From positions 24,264,119 through 24,328,118 of the forward strand of contig NC_084816.1 of assembly GCF_963583255.1 (NCBI RefSeq): 64,000 nt of DNA. The letters are read 5' to 3'. This DNA is from Pyrus communis (taxonomy: Eukaryota; Streptophyta; Magnoliopsida; Rosales; Rosaceae). The notes below the pieces were generated by a model, which worked only from the letters and a program-made list of their open reading frames with translations, was not told where the DNA came from and made no database searches. The position numbers and the translations under genes were made by a program. This document shows, piece by piece, positions 32,557 through 41,915 of this stretch. The number at the start of each line of letters is the position of its first letter. Position 1 is the stretch's first letter.

Positions 32557-32892
32557 TGTTGAAATTGAGGTTCGATCATAAAATCAATTGGTTATACGAA
32601 AAGTAGTCAAGATCATACAAACACATAACAAACATTGTCCCTCATCGATGTGGGATAACTCTCAACATGCCCTCACACGTGTGATGGAAGATTTTCAAAC
32701 ATACACATGGACGACAATTGGGTAAGTTGGAACACGTGTGGCCGTTTGGTTTCACACGAGGACAACGCACTCTAATACAATGATGAAATTGAAATTTCAT
32801 CATAAAACTAATTGACTATATATGAAGTAATTCAAAAACCTTTTAAACACATAACAAACATTGTCCCCGCCCATATAGGACAACTCTCAACA
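32557..32892 (-). mobile_element. TRIM-type miniature LTR retrotransposon (336 bp)
   Basis: Two similar terminal repeats of about 111 bp (32,557-32,667 and 32,782-32,892) enclose a ~114-bp interior. Outer ends are TG and CA (minus strand TGTTGAGAGTTGTCC...). The minus-strand interior next to the 5' repeat reads TTGTATTAGAGTGCG, a decayed match to the initiator-tRNA-Met primer-binding site TGGTATCAGAGC. AAATG flanks both sides (32,552-32,556 and 32,893-32,897). Unit A has the uninterrupted site AAAATGTCCTACC near 30,877-30,889. No coding capacity. Confidence 0.8.
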
Positions 32893-33838
32893 AAATGTCC
32901 CACCTTGCATCCTCGTTGGAAAAAGACACTCAACTTGCAACGGTTGAGTCCCGTTTGGTGTCAATTAATCGGTTAAACATCGTAATAAATCCAGCCCATA
33001 CCTTCGGCCCCCATATTTTTTATTTTTTAATTGGCCCTTACTTTCGCCCCCACATTGTTTTTTAATTTTTAATTTTATTTTTATATTTTGAATGGTAACC
33101 CTGGTCCCAAAGAGTTAACAGTGATAAGCTATGAGTTGTCCTTTGGACCGACACTTAAATATATAATCAAAATTCTGATAAATAAATAACCAAAATTAAA
33201 CCGATGGATTGGTAGCATTACTTTTTTATATAATTTATTTACAAATATTTTGTGAAGTCTATTTCATAATATATTTGAACAATTCGAGTTGTTTATTTTT
33301 TAAATCTTTTGTCTAAGATTATGTCTACTAAAAATCATCTAATTTTGAAATTATATGACTATTGAATTAAGAATTTAAGATTTCTTTGTAAAATCGTATT
33401 CTTTAAATTTTTTCACTACAAATAAATATTTTAATAATTTTAAATTTATTTAATTTTTTATAAAAATAATCTATATATAAAATTTTAACAGATGAACTAT
33501 TCGAATTATTAGAATATATTACAAAGTTTGCTCTTACAAATTATGTAAAAAATTGATAGACGGATCCATCACGAATTAAATTATTAAGATAAATATATAT
33601 GGCAAAATTGTAACCGTTGTTTCTTCATCTTCACCCTAATAGTAATGCATAAAAAACTCCAAAAAATCAACTCATTTTCTTCCTAATTTTCTTTCGGTGA
33701 GAAAAAAGTAGCGCAACTTTTTCAATTTAGTCAACAATTTCTGTGGGCACTACGATTAAAGTAAGCACAGTGATTGCATATTTTATTGGGAACTGAATAA
33801 ATCAAGAGGCACAGAACTGAAGACAAAAAGATAGAAAG
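32893..33838 (+). promoter_or_regulatory. Upstream region and leader of the intact MLO gene
   Basis: AT-rich sequence closely matched by 30,883-31,803 upstream of the broken copy. Conservation between the two is highest in the last ~130 bp (AGTCAACAATTT, GATTGCATATTTTA, AATAAATCAAGAGGCACAGA), which probably contains the transcription start and 5' UTR. No TATA box can be assigned with confidence. Confidence 0.4.
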
Positions 33839-35341
33839 ATGAGTGGTGGTGAAAGTGAAGAGGGGAAGACGCTAGAGTTCACGCCGACATGGGTGGTCGC
33901 GGCGGTGTGCACGGTGATCGTTGCCCTTTCTCTTGCCGCCGAGCGCTTCCTCCACTACGGTGGCAAGTACCTGAAGAGGAAGAACCAGACGTCGCTCTAC
34001 GAAGCTTTGCAGAAAATCAAGGAGGAGCTTATGCTTATGGGGTTCATCTCTCTGCTCCTCACCGTCTTCCAGAACCTCATCTCCAAGTTCTGCGTCTCGG
34101 AGGACGTGATGGCGCATCTCTTGCCGTGCAAACTCCCCGGCGAGGCTGAGAAGGCAGAACCCACCTCCCATTTGGGCGGAATGCGGCGGCTCTTCGCTGA
34201 GGAGGAGTCGTCGCAGATCGGGTACTGCGCCAAAAAACACAAGGTGCCGTTGCTGTCGCTCGAAGCTCTGCACCATCTGCACATCTTCATCTTCGTCCTC
34301 GCCATCGTCCACGTCACCTTCTGCGTTTTGACTGTGGTTTTCGGAGGGATTCAGATTCGCCGATGGAAAGTGTGGGAGGATGCGATCGCGAAGGAGAATT
34401 ACGACGCGGAGCAACTTCTCAAGAAGAAAAAAGTTACAAAAGTTACCCATGTCCACCAGCACGCGTTTATCCGTGACCATTTTCTGGGCATGGGTAAAAA
34501 TTCGGTCTTTCTCGGTTGGTTTCATTCGTTCATCAAGCAGTTTTACGCATCCGTGACTAAATCCGATTACATCACGCTTCGGCTCGGATTCATCAACACG
34601 CATTGCCGCGGAAACCCCAAATTCAATTTCCACAAGTACATGATGCGGTCTTTGGAGGACGATTTCAAGAAAGTTGTTGGCATCAGTTGGTATCTGTGGA
34701 TCTTTGTGGTGATCTTCCTGCTGATGAACATCAACGGCTGGCACACTTACTTCTGGATCGCCTTCGTCCCCTTCTTGCTTCTGCTCGCCGTGGGGACGAA
34801 GCTCGAGCACATCATCACCCAATTGGCACACGAAGTTGCAGAGAAACATATAGCAGTCGAAGGGGACCTCGTTGTGCAGCCGTCAGACGATCATTTCTGG
34901 TTCGGAAAACCCAAAATTGTTCTGTTCTTGATCCATTTTATACTGTTCCAGAACGCTTTCGAAATCGCCTTCTTTTTCTGGATTTGGCTTCAGTACGGGT
35001 TCGATTCCTGCATCATGGGGCAAGTGAAGTACATTGTGCCGAGGCTGATCATCGGGGTGTTCATACAGGTGCTCTGCAGTTACAGCACGCTGCCGCTTTA
35101 CGCCATTGTTACGCAGATGGGGACTCATTTCAAGAAGGCGATTTTCGACGACCATGTGCAGGTGGGGCTTGTGGGTTGGGCGCAGAAGGTGAAGAAGAAG
35201 AAGGCAATGCAGGCTGCGAATGAAAACGATGCTTCTGATTCTGGACAGGGAAGTTCCCATGAGGGTTCTGCAGCTGGTTCTGTGCGAATTCAGATGGCCA
35301 AGTTTATGACCAAGGCAACTAAGAAGGAGGACAGTAACTGA
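33839..35341 (+). CDS. MLO1-like: MLO-like protein (MLO1 type), intronless, 500 aa
   Basis: A single uninterrupted ORF of 500 codons covering a full-length MLO. MLO proteins are plant plasma-membrane proteins with seven helices and a C-terminal calmodulin-binding site; some clades confer powdery-mildew susceptibility, others act in root and pollen signalling. Visible: EFTPTWVVA before helix 1 (about 16-35), helix 2 (64-80), loop cysteines C85, C97, C130 and C391, LSLEALHHLHIFIFVLA (140-156), FHKYMMRSLEDDFKKVVGIS (264-283), WYLWIFVVIFLLMNINGWHTY, HFWFGKP, and the calmodulin-binding region about 432-456 (FKKAIF...GWAQKVKKKK). The sequence is closest in memory to Arabidopsis MLO1. MLO genes normally have about a dozen or more introns and this one has none, which points to a retrocopy. 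A three-residue repeat (KVTKVTH at about 198-204) looks like a small insertion. No stop or frameshift breaks it. Confidence 0.95.
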   Translation: MSGGESEEGKTLEFTPTWVVAAVCTVIVALSLAAERFLHYGGKYLKRKNQTSLYEALQKIKEELMLMGFISLLLTVFQNLISKFCVSEDVMAHLLPCKLPGEAEKAEPTSHLGGMRRLFAEEESSQIGYCAKKHKVPLLSLEALHHLHIFIFVLAIVHVTFCVLTVVFGGIQIRRWKVWEDAIAKENYDAEQLLKKKKVTKVTHVHQHAFIRDHFLGMGKNSVFLGWFHSFIKQFYASVTKSDYITLRLGFINTHCRGNPKFNFHKYMMRSLEDDFKKVVGISWYLWIFVVIFLLMNINGWHTYFWIAFVPFLLLLAVGTKLEHIITQLAHEVAEKHIAVEGDLVVQPSDDHFWFGKPKIVLFLIHFILFQNAFEIAFFFWIWLQYGFDSCIMGQVKYIVPRLIIGVFIQVLCSYSTLPLYAIVTQMGTHFKKAIFDDHVQVGLVGWAQKVKKKKAMQAANENDASDSGQGSSHEGSAAGSVRIQMAKFMTKATKKEDSN

Positions 35342-36532
35342 AGATAATTAAATTAAGTTATATATTTTTCTTGTTATTTTTAGAATTAATTGAAGTTATA
35401 GCAAATAGAAGTTTGGATCTTGGATGTTTTGCTTGTCTTGTTTTTCTGCTTGAGTTTCTAATTTAAGGTTGTGTGGGCTGGATTGCAATATGATCTGAGT
35501 GGAACTATTAACACATCCATTTTTATCGCACACATGCCTCTTGTAAATTTTTTTCCTTTAATTTTCTTTAATTTATACGATCTGACGGATAAAAATTGAG
35601 ATAAGTTTGTGGAGTACACCCTATTATCTATGCAAGTAGGTTTTGGTTTTTTTTGTCAATGTTGGCCAATTGCATTTCTTGCTCAAAAATCCAAAAACTT
35701 GGGGAAAGGGGTTGGCTACCTTACTAGAAACTCACCCTCTTTCAAATTAATAAATTATTAGAAACGATTTCCGCGCGTTCATTTATTTCTTTGCACACGT
35801 ATGTGTACTTGTTTTTTTTTTATTATTTTACTATTTATTTAATTCAAATGTCATAAATAAACGTGTTGTTTCATGTAAGGAAGGAAAAAAAGTTTGAAAA
35901 TCACTTCTTCCAATTATAATAAGGATTCGTTTCGAAGTTATTTAAAATAACTGAAAATACTTTTCGCACTTTAAGTAATTCTTACGAGAAATACATATAT
36001 GATACTTCTTTTTAAAAACACTTAAATGTTTTTGAAATCCAAAATCAATTCCATCAAAAACACTTTCAATCATTTTAATAGCATTTTCAAAAATGACATA
36101 AGAAAATATGAATTCATAATATATAGCGGTTTACAATTCTTGAAAACGTATAGCAGTAGAAGCATGCAATCCTCTAAATAAGATAAATATATCTTATATA
36201 TAAAGAGTCAAACAGTACCAATTATCTTAACATGGTTCATTAGAGTTCTTCTTAGAAAATCGATGAAACTGAAACAAAGCATAGGGCTCTTAACTCAATC
36301 CATTGTCATAATTTATTTGTCAAATACAAAACATATCACATATGACCATGACAGTTGTTGATATCTTGGTAATTATTTAAAAAGGACGACTATAAGCCAA
36401 CAAGACTTTCGTTTTATAAGAGTCCGAGAAAACGTCTTTCGTACGCATCTTTACCCTTACTTTGCTAAAAAATTGTTTTCACGACTCGAACATGTGACAT
36501 TTCTATCACAAATGTACTTTTCCGGTGCCCGA
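35342..36532. other. MLO 3' flank and intergenic, no gene seen
   Basis: The 3' flank of MLO shows no A-tract or direct repeat that would mark the end of a retro-insertion. The remainder is AT-rich without supportable exons. Confidence 0.45.
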
Positions 36533-36682
36533 ATGTTCACCTTCCATATAATAGTTATTTAATTACACAAAAATTATAATTCACCAATAATCTATCATAC
36601 ATGTTTTCAAATTTCAAGAATTTTGATCCATCTCCCAAATTCCACATCACATTTGACATAGTTTATAACAGGTACTCAAAGC

Positions 36683-36955
36683 CTAGGTGTGGCTCCAAGA
36701 CCCCAAAAATATGAGAGTTCTAATGGGGTCTTCTGCAGAGCAGCTCGACCTCCTCCTCTCAATTGGTTTGGAAACAAAAAGAGCCCTACCATTTCTTTGA
36801 TCTCCTTGCTTGGCCACGACCACCGCGGCGGCCTGATAAGCCTGCCAGAACATCTCTCGGAAACCCCTCGTCGGTTCTTCACACAGAGAACTCTCCCCAC
36901 AGGTTTTTTGGGGCTTCATTCTTGAAGGTAGTCTCTGTGTTTGTTGTTTGGCCAC
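36683..36955 (-). CDS. Small uncharacterised protein a, 90 aa
   Basis: Single exon starting MAKQQTQRLPSRMK and ending DPIRTLIFLGSWSHT. The protein is not recognised. It has no signal peptide or membrane segment, and contains GESSLCEEPTRGFRE, an Ala/Val stretch (YQAAAVVV) and a basic IERRR patch. Gene status rests on a paralogue at 39,403-39,672 with the same start, length and end, many conservative changes (S/T, R/K) in its N-terminal half, and an upstream arrangement shared by both: TATAAAAACC about 40 bp before the ATG and an ACGT element about 75 bp before it. A second frame is also open across the locus (36,676-36,900, 74 aa), so the middle of the protein is less certain than its ends. 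Confidence 0.55.
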   Translation of the reverse strand: MAKQQTQRLPSRMKPQKTCGESSLCEEPTRGFREMFWQAYQAAAVVVAKQGDQRNGRALFVSKPIERRRSSCSAEDPIRTLIFLGSWSHT

Positions 36956-36991
36956 GAGGGTTGGATATTAGAACTGCTTATGGCCTTGCCT

Positions 36992-37040
36992 TGGTTTTTA
37001 TAGAAGAACAAAATGGTAGGAACATGCTGACGTGGCCACT
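36992..37040 (-). promoter_or_regulatory. TATA box and ACGT element of small gene a
   Basis: On the minus strand, GGCCACGTCAGC (about 37,026-37,037) lies ~30 bp upstream of CTATAAAAACC (36,993-37,003), which lies ~40 bp upstream of the ATG at 36,955. CACGTCA is a bZIP-type (ABRE/C-box-like) core. The same order occurs upstream of small gene b. Confidence 0.5.
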
Positions 37041-37604
37041 ATTGTCAAATGGGTTAGGTAATTAAAAAAATGATGATTTTCCTTTTTGAGGTGAAAATAA
37101 AAGATGCTGTGAATTATTGAAGTGGTGACCCAACTAGACCAGTATAATTGTACAATATTGATTCTTTTTGAAGACATGAGGAAATGTTTAATAGGAACAA
37201 ATTGTGCTGGTGTGGATCATGGGGTCATATCATAGGCATGAAATCCACTCCGAAATCTTTGTGTCTCTGAGTCTCCGGATTGAGAGATTCAAACCGTTTG
37301 AGAGAGAGAGAGATCTTAGTTTTTTAGTTTTTGAATTTTTGTGAAGTGGGTTAATGAAATAGGCTAATGGAGGACATATGGTTGAAATTAAGTGATCCAT
37401 GTCTCTCAGTTCATAATTTTAGACACAGAAATTCAAAGTGAATCTCTATCTCATAGCATATGACATGTGTTGAATCCAATGCCATGTTCTAGAGGAATGT
37501 GTGCTCATTGTGCTTTTGTCGTATGCCAATGTTGATAGTTGGTTGGCTACTTAGTTGATAGTTGGAACCGAATAAAGTTGGCTACTTACATGTACGCAAT
37601 GTTT

Positions 37605-37945
37605 AAAGTATTGATATAGGTGAAAATACCGATATCGATATTGGTTGTTGTCTTCAACGGAAATATGGAAATTTACCATGGGATGAATATGTCAACTCAT
37701 TCAAATGTAGTCAAAATTAGAGAAAAATTCTTTAAAAAGTTTAAAAGTTTGAAATCTGCAACAGGGTTGCAGCAAAATTTCTGTAGTGAATCGATAAATA
37801 TCGTCGATATTCATTGATCTTCTTATATCTTGTCGATATAGGATGAAGTTTACATTTCACCTCCTTCCTTTCCATATCGATCCTTAATTTTTCAAATATT
37901 TGGACCGAAATCTCAAAAATTTCATGAATATTTTAAACACTGGAT
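37605..37945 (+). mobile_element. Dispersed repeat with GATAT-rich body, copy 1
   Basis: The sequence between ATGTTTAAAGTATTGATAT and ATATTTTAAACACTGG contains ACCGATATCGATATTGG and ATCGTCGATAT. A related copy lies inverted at about 43,450-43,875. The two ends are weakly inverted to each other. It is absent from the matching place in duplication unit 2, so it is an insertion. Class not determined. Confidence 0.45.
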
Positions 37946-38856
37946 GTAAGTAGTTTTCTTTATATTTGTAAGTTATAGTCTGATTGACTATAAATTACGA
38001 AAACAATATTTGCACACTTGTTTAAATGTAATTTGTCTCTAAAAATAACTCTGTACATGTAAGAAACCAAGTGATTTCGGTGAAAGAAACTGAATGAATA
38101 TCGTATAGAATTCCAACTTATGTTGTGCTAAAAATTTGTAAGATGCCCCTTTCACGTCCGAATACGTAGATTCCAAAGGTTTCAAATCAAAAGGAGCAAA
38201 ATGTTGATGGGAAGCTATCAACCTGAAGATGCTTTACTCACTGTGTTAAGATATTCCACTTATAGCTGGTATGTTCACTTCCAACTCACAAGATGAAATG
38301 GTGGAAAGAAATGAGTGGGAAGGGGAGGGGCATTTCATGACCTAATTTAGTGATATTCGGTCACTATTTTGTTAGAACCGTTTTGAGTTCAATTCTTATG
38401 TTTTTTCATACAACCGATGTTTGAGAGGGGAGTTAAACTTAGAATCTCGGGTTCAAGAATAAATACGCTTAACTACTTGAGTTACATGCTCCTCAACTAG
38501 TTATATTGTGCAAAGAATTTGAAAGATATGCCCCTTTCAAATCTGAATACATTTTTTAACAAACTTAGATTCGAAATGAGCAAAACTTTTATGGGAAGCT
38601 ATCGAACTAAGACACATTACTGCTCAGTGTGAATTGACTCTTTGATTTTACAGAGTAGTTTAATTTCGTGTCATACTTATCGATAGAAATTAAGTAACTT
38701 AAATTTGATTTTTTTTTTTTTTCCAAATGAAAAATGATTAGACGAGATTTACTCTTCGATGATAATTACGTGCAAGGCAACTGCCTTCCCTAAAGGGGAG
38801 ATGACCATTCTACACAAATACCTACAACACACTTGATACGCTAGTGGAGGGCCTTA

Positions 38857-39068
38857 GAATGAGGATCCTCTCCGGATCCTATTTGTGAGGATCCTGAAGA
38901 TTAACAAATCACGTTCGTTCATCGTACATCGTACGATCATAAATCATTTTAAATATTTTTATTTAAAATTAAACATAAACAGTACCTGACGAAAACTGAT
39001 CGTACGATATACGATGAACATACATGATTTGAAGATCTTCAGAATCCTCACAAAGAGGATCCTTATTC
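38857..39068. mobile_element. MITE (212 bp) with 10-bp target duplication
   Basis: Ends are GAATGAGGATCCTC and the inverse of GAATAAGGATCCTC. GAGGGCCTTA is duplicated exactly on both sides (38,847-38,856 and 39,069-39,078). The inner arms TCATCGTACATCGTACGATC and GATCGTACGATATACGATGA also pair. The 9-10 bp duplication suggests a Mutator-like non-autonomous element. Partial relatives lie at about 4149-4310 and 42,440-42,470. The corresponding site in duplication unit 2 (near 42,880) is empty. Confidence 0.8.
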
Positions 39069-39402
39069 GAGGGCCTTATAGCACAATATGACCTTTGGTT
39101 GCCCATCCACATCTCCTCTCTTATCTTATCCAACTGTTTTTGTCATCTAGTGCCATCGAGCTTTAGTTTAGTGATTTTTGGTTTTTTTTACCTTGTGAGA
39201 AGTTTCGAGTTTAATTTTTTTTTATTTTTATACAAAGTGTTATTGAAGCAGAAGAGTCAAATCCATATGATCATTATTTAATCACACGTAAATTATACTT
39301 CACTAATAGTATATCATACATGTTTTCAAATTTCAAGAAATTTTGATCCACACCCCAAATTCTACATCATATTTGACATGGTTTATAACAAGTATTCAAA
39401 GT

Positions 39403-39672
39403 CTAGGTGTGGCCCCAAGACCCCAAGAATATGAGAGTTCTAATGGGGTCTTGTGCAGGGTAGCTCCACCTTCTCTCAATTGTTTTGGGAACCAAGAGAC
39501 CCCTACCATTATTCTGAGCTCCATGCCTATACATAACCACCACGGCGGCCTGATAAGCCTGGCGGAGCGTCTCCCGGAAACCCTTCGTCGGTTCTTCACA
39601 CAGAGAACTCTCCCCACAGATGTTTTGGGTCTTCATTTTTGTAGGTAGTGTATGTGTTTGTTGCTTGGCCAA
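39403..39672 (-). CDS. Small uncharacterised protein b, 89 aa
   Basis: Paralogue of the ORF at 36,683-36,955. It begins MAKQQTHTLPTKMKTQ, shares CGESSLCEEPT and GFRE, and ends DPIRTLIFLGSWGHT. It is one codon shorter (RRW-SYPAQD against RRRSSCSAEDP). No family is recognised. The promoter keeps the TATA box and has three ACGT cores against one in copy a. Both reading frames have stayed open since duplication, which argues for a coding role, though a second frame (39,396-39,617) is open too. Confidence 0.55.
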   Translation of the reverse strand: MAKQQTHTLPTKMKTQNICGESSLCEEPTKGFRETLRQAYQAAVVVMYRHGAQNNGRGLLVPKTIERRWSYPAQDPIRTLIFLGSWGHT

Positions 39673-39710
39673 GAGGGTAAGATATTAGAATTGCTTATGG
39701 CCTTGCCTTG

Positions 39711-39775
39711 GTTTTTATAGAACAATATGGTAGGAACATGCTGACGTGGCCACTATTGTCACGTCATCACGTGGG
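39711..39775 (-). promoter_or_regulatory. TATA box and three ACGT cores of small gene b
   Basis: TATAAAAAC (minus strand, 39,711-39,719) lies about 40 bp upstream of the ATG at 39,672. ACGT cores sit at 39,744-39,747, 39,761-39,764 and 39,769-39,772, the last inside CACGTG, a G-box. Copy a lacks the ~13 bp that carry the second and third cores. Confidence 0.5.
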
Positions 39776-39823
39776 TTACATAATTAAAAAAATCATGATT
39801 TTGTATTTTGGGGTCTAAATAAA

Positions 39824-40012
39824 GGGGAAAAAGATCATCTCTTCCATCAAGATCACCGAATCAAATGATCTGAATTTTTAAAATTTTATCCAATCATAAA
39901 AAATTATTATAATTTTTAAAAAGTAAAAAAAGGTGGACTGTTGAATGAAATTTTAAAAGTTCGAATCACTTAATTCGATGATCTTAGTAAAAAAGATCGA
40001 TAAGGGATCTCT
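39824..40012. mobile_element. MITE with long inverted arms, absent from the paralogous unit
   Basis: Arms such as AAGATCACCGAATCAAATGA and the inverse of the 3' part (AAGATCATCGAATTAAGTGA) pair over about 50 bp. Duplication unit 1 at about 37,095-37,115 runs through without it, which marks this as an insertion. Confidence 0.65.
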
Positions 40013-40259
40013 ATGCTGTGAATTATTGAAGTGGTGACCCAACTAGACTAGTATAATTGTACAATATTCATTATTTTTGGAAGACGAGGAGATGTTTAAT
40101 AGTAACAAATTGTGCAGGTGGGGGAGCATATGACGCATGTTGATAGCTGGAAGCAACACTGGATGGCTAATTGCAAGTTGCATGCAAATAGTTTTTTATT
40201 TTTTTATTTTTCTTTTTAGTTTTTAATATATATTTGAAAGTTATTGTTTTATACATATG

Positions 40260-40670
40260 TTATTGTGATTAGTGGCAGATGTATATTGTGGTCCGGAACA
40301 ACTTGAGTCTCGAAAATATGCATTTTAAAGTATTTTAAAGAACCTTTAGAATATTTGGTACGGATTTTTTCTATCTACCAGTTATTTGATGTAATGTTTG
40401 CTAGACATATATCGGTAGGTTGCCTTAATTGCATTCGATAAATTCTTTCGATATCACTCATCAGATTGCTTCGACATTATTATGTATATGTTGACATGTG
40501 TGCAACATGATTTGGCTGGCGACAACAAACTCACCAAGTGTTTGACGAAATGCCTTAATGAATAAACTGAATTTTTTTTGCTCACTTCGCGCTCTATTTC
40601 AATTAAAAACTTGTACTTTAACACAAAAATCTCTCAAAGTTCAAATGTTAAATCCACCACTGATTATGAT
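40260..40670 (+). repeat. Dispersed repeat related to 50,430-50,720
   Basis: Shares TAATGTTTGCTAGACATAT, CACTCATCAGATT, ACATG(A/G)TTTGGCTG, AAGTGT(T/C)TGACGAAA and AATAAAC(T)(G/A)GAATTTTTTTT with the region at about 50,430-50,720. It is probably a decayed transposon or pseudogene fragment. No intact reading frame. Confidence 0.4.
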
Positions 40671-41796
40671 TGATTATAAATTACGAAAGGGGAAACTTGA
40701 TATAAGTCTAATTTTTTGAGCCAATAGTAGAAATAGTCCAGTTTATTAAAATAAGTCCAATTTGTTATATTTAATTATTTAATTATCAATAATTATCTGT
40801 TCAATGATAAGATTTATTATAAAAATCAAATTTCTTCCCAATTATCTCTTTGCTTATTTCTTTTTATTTATCTTTTTGTTATTTCTCGTTCTTCCTCCTG
40901 CTTTAAACCCCATTTATAGATTTTATTTTTAATTTTTATAATCAACATATATCACAGGTTAATTATATTTATCTACCTATATAACATATTCTTTTTTTTT
41001 TATAATCAACCTGTCACAGATTACTATGTCTTGCTTGTAGGTATGTTATGTTTTTTCTACATTTTAATTAGGTTTCATAGCTCACGTATAGGTATTATAT
41101 ACATTCGTATATTTGTTACTTGAGTTAGGGTAGAATGTTTTGCATATAAATTTATGTTAGTATATTAGTTTTCTTGTTATAAGATATTAAATATATATTT
41201 TTTGGAGTTGGAAAATGCATAATATTAGAAGATTTTAATTGATTTTTAATATTTTTAGAAAATATAAAATGAGTATAAAAGAAATAAAAACATATAATTA
41301 GATAACTGGACTCATTTTTAAAAACACTCTACATTTTTGAACCTGAATCTAAAAGCCCCATTACGAAAACAAATATTGAGCACGTGTTAAATGTAATTTG
41401 TCTATTGGAATGACCCGAACATGTAAGAAATCAAGTGTTTTGGGTGAAACTTTTTTGTAAGATGCCCCTATCAACTCCGAATAGGCTTTTACCTCATACG
41501 TAGATTCCAAATGTTTCAAATCAAAAGGAACAAAATGTTGATGGGGGAGCTATCAAACTAAGATTGGTTTGGGGTGGTTAAAATTTTTTAAAAGCAAGTT
41601 GGAGCCTTAGTTATTTTTAATAAATGAAAAAAATAAGTATTTTTTATAAAATCACGGGTCCAAAACAGCAGAAAACATAAGTAGCTCTACACATGTTTCT
41701 AAAAAAATCCTTTTTTTTTTTTCCTTATTGGAGGCAAGTGAACAATACCAATGATACTTTCATATTGACCATTTTACCTCCAATATTTTTTTATTT

Positions 41797-41915
41797 GTAT
41801 TTTTTTTTGCTAAAAGTACTTTTATCACTATAGTCCACCAAACACTTACCTGCTTTGTATTTTTTTTGCTAAAAGTACTTTTATTACTATAGTCCACCAA
41901 ACACTTACCTGCTTT
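41797..41915 (+). repeat. 60-bp tandem duplication (2 copies)
   Basis: The unit containing GCTAAAAGTACTTTTATCAC and TAGTCCACCAAACACTTACC is repeated with one or two differences, offset 60 bp. Confidence 0.85.

Larger units (their letters stand above)
32290..34326 (+). repeat. Tandem duplication unit B (upstream region and 5' part of intact MLO)
   Basis: The sister of unit A. Homology runs from the upstream segment through the 5' leader into MLO codon ~162, after which the remaining MLO ORF is single-copy. Without the inserted elements the two units are about 1.78 kb (A) and 1.70 kb (B). Confidence 0.8.
36533..39260 (-). repeat. Tandem duplication unit 1 (small ORF gene a plus ~2 kb)
   Basis: Matching blocks occur in the same order in unit 1 and unit 2 (39,261-43,090): the region around the small ORF (36,540-37,200 versus 39,260-40,110); AACATGTAAGAAA...AAATGTTGATGGG (38,055-38,215 versus 41,418-41,555); TTGAGTTCAATTCTTATG (38,383 versus 42,012); AATTTGAAAGATATGCC (38,515 versus 42,235); and ATCCACA...CTTATCCAA (39,105 versus 42,905). 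Divergence is greater than between the MLO units, so this is older. Confidence 0.7.

Noticed and set aside
33872..34849. 325-aa open frame antisense to the MLO gene
   Set aside because: It lies wholly within the MLO coding sequence and mirrors its codon bias. The same antisense frame appears opposite the truncated MLO copy. No domain is recognisable.
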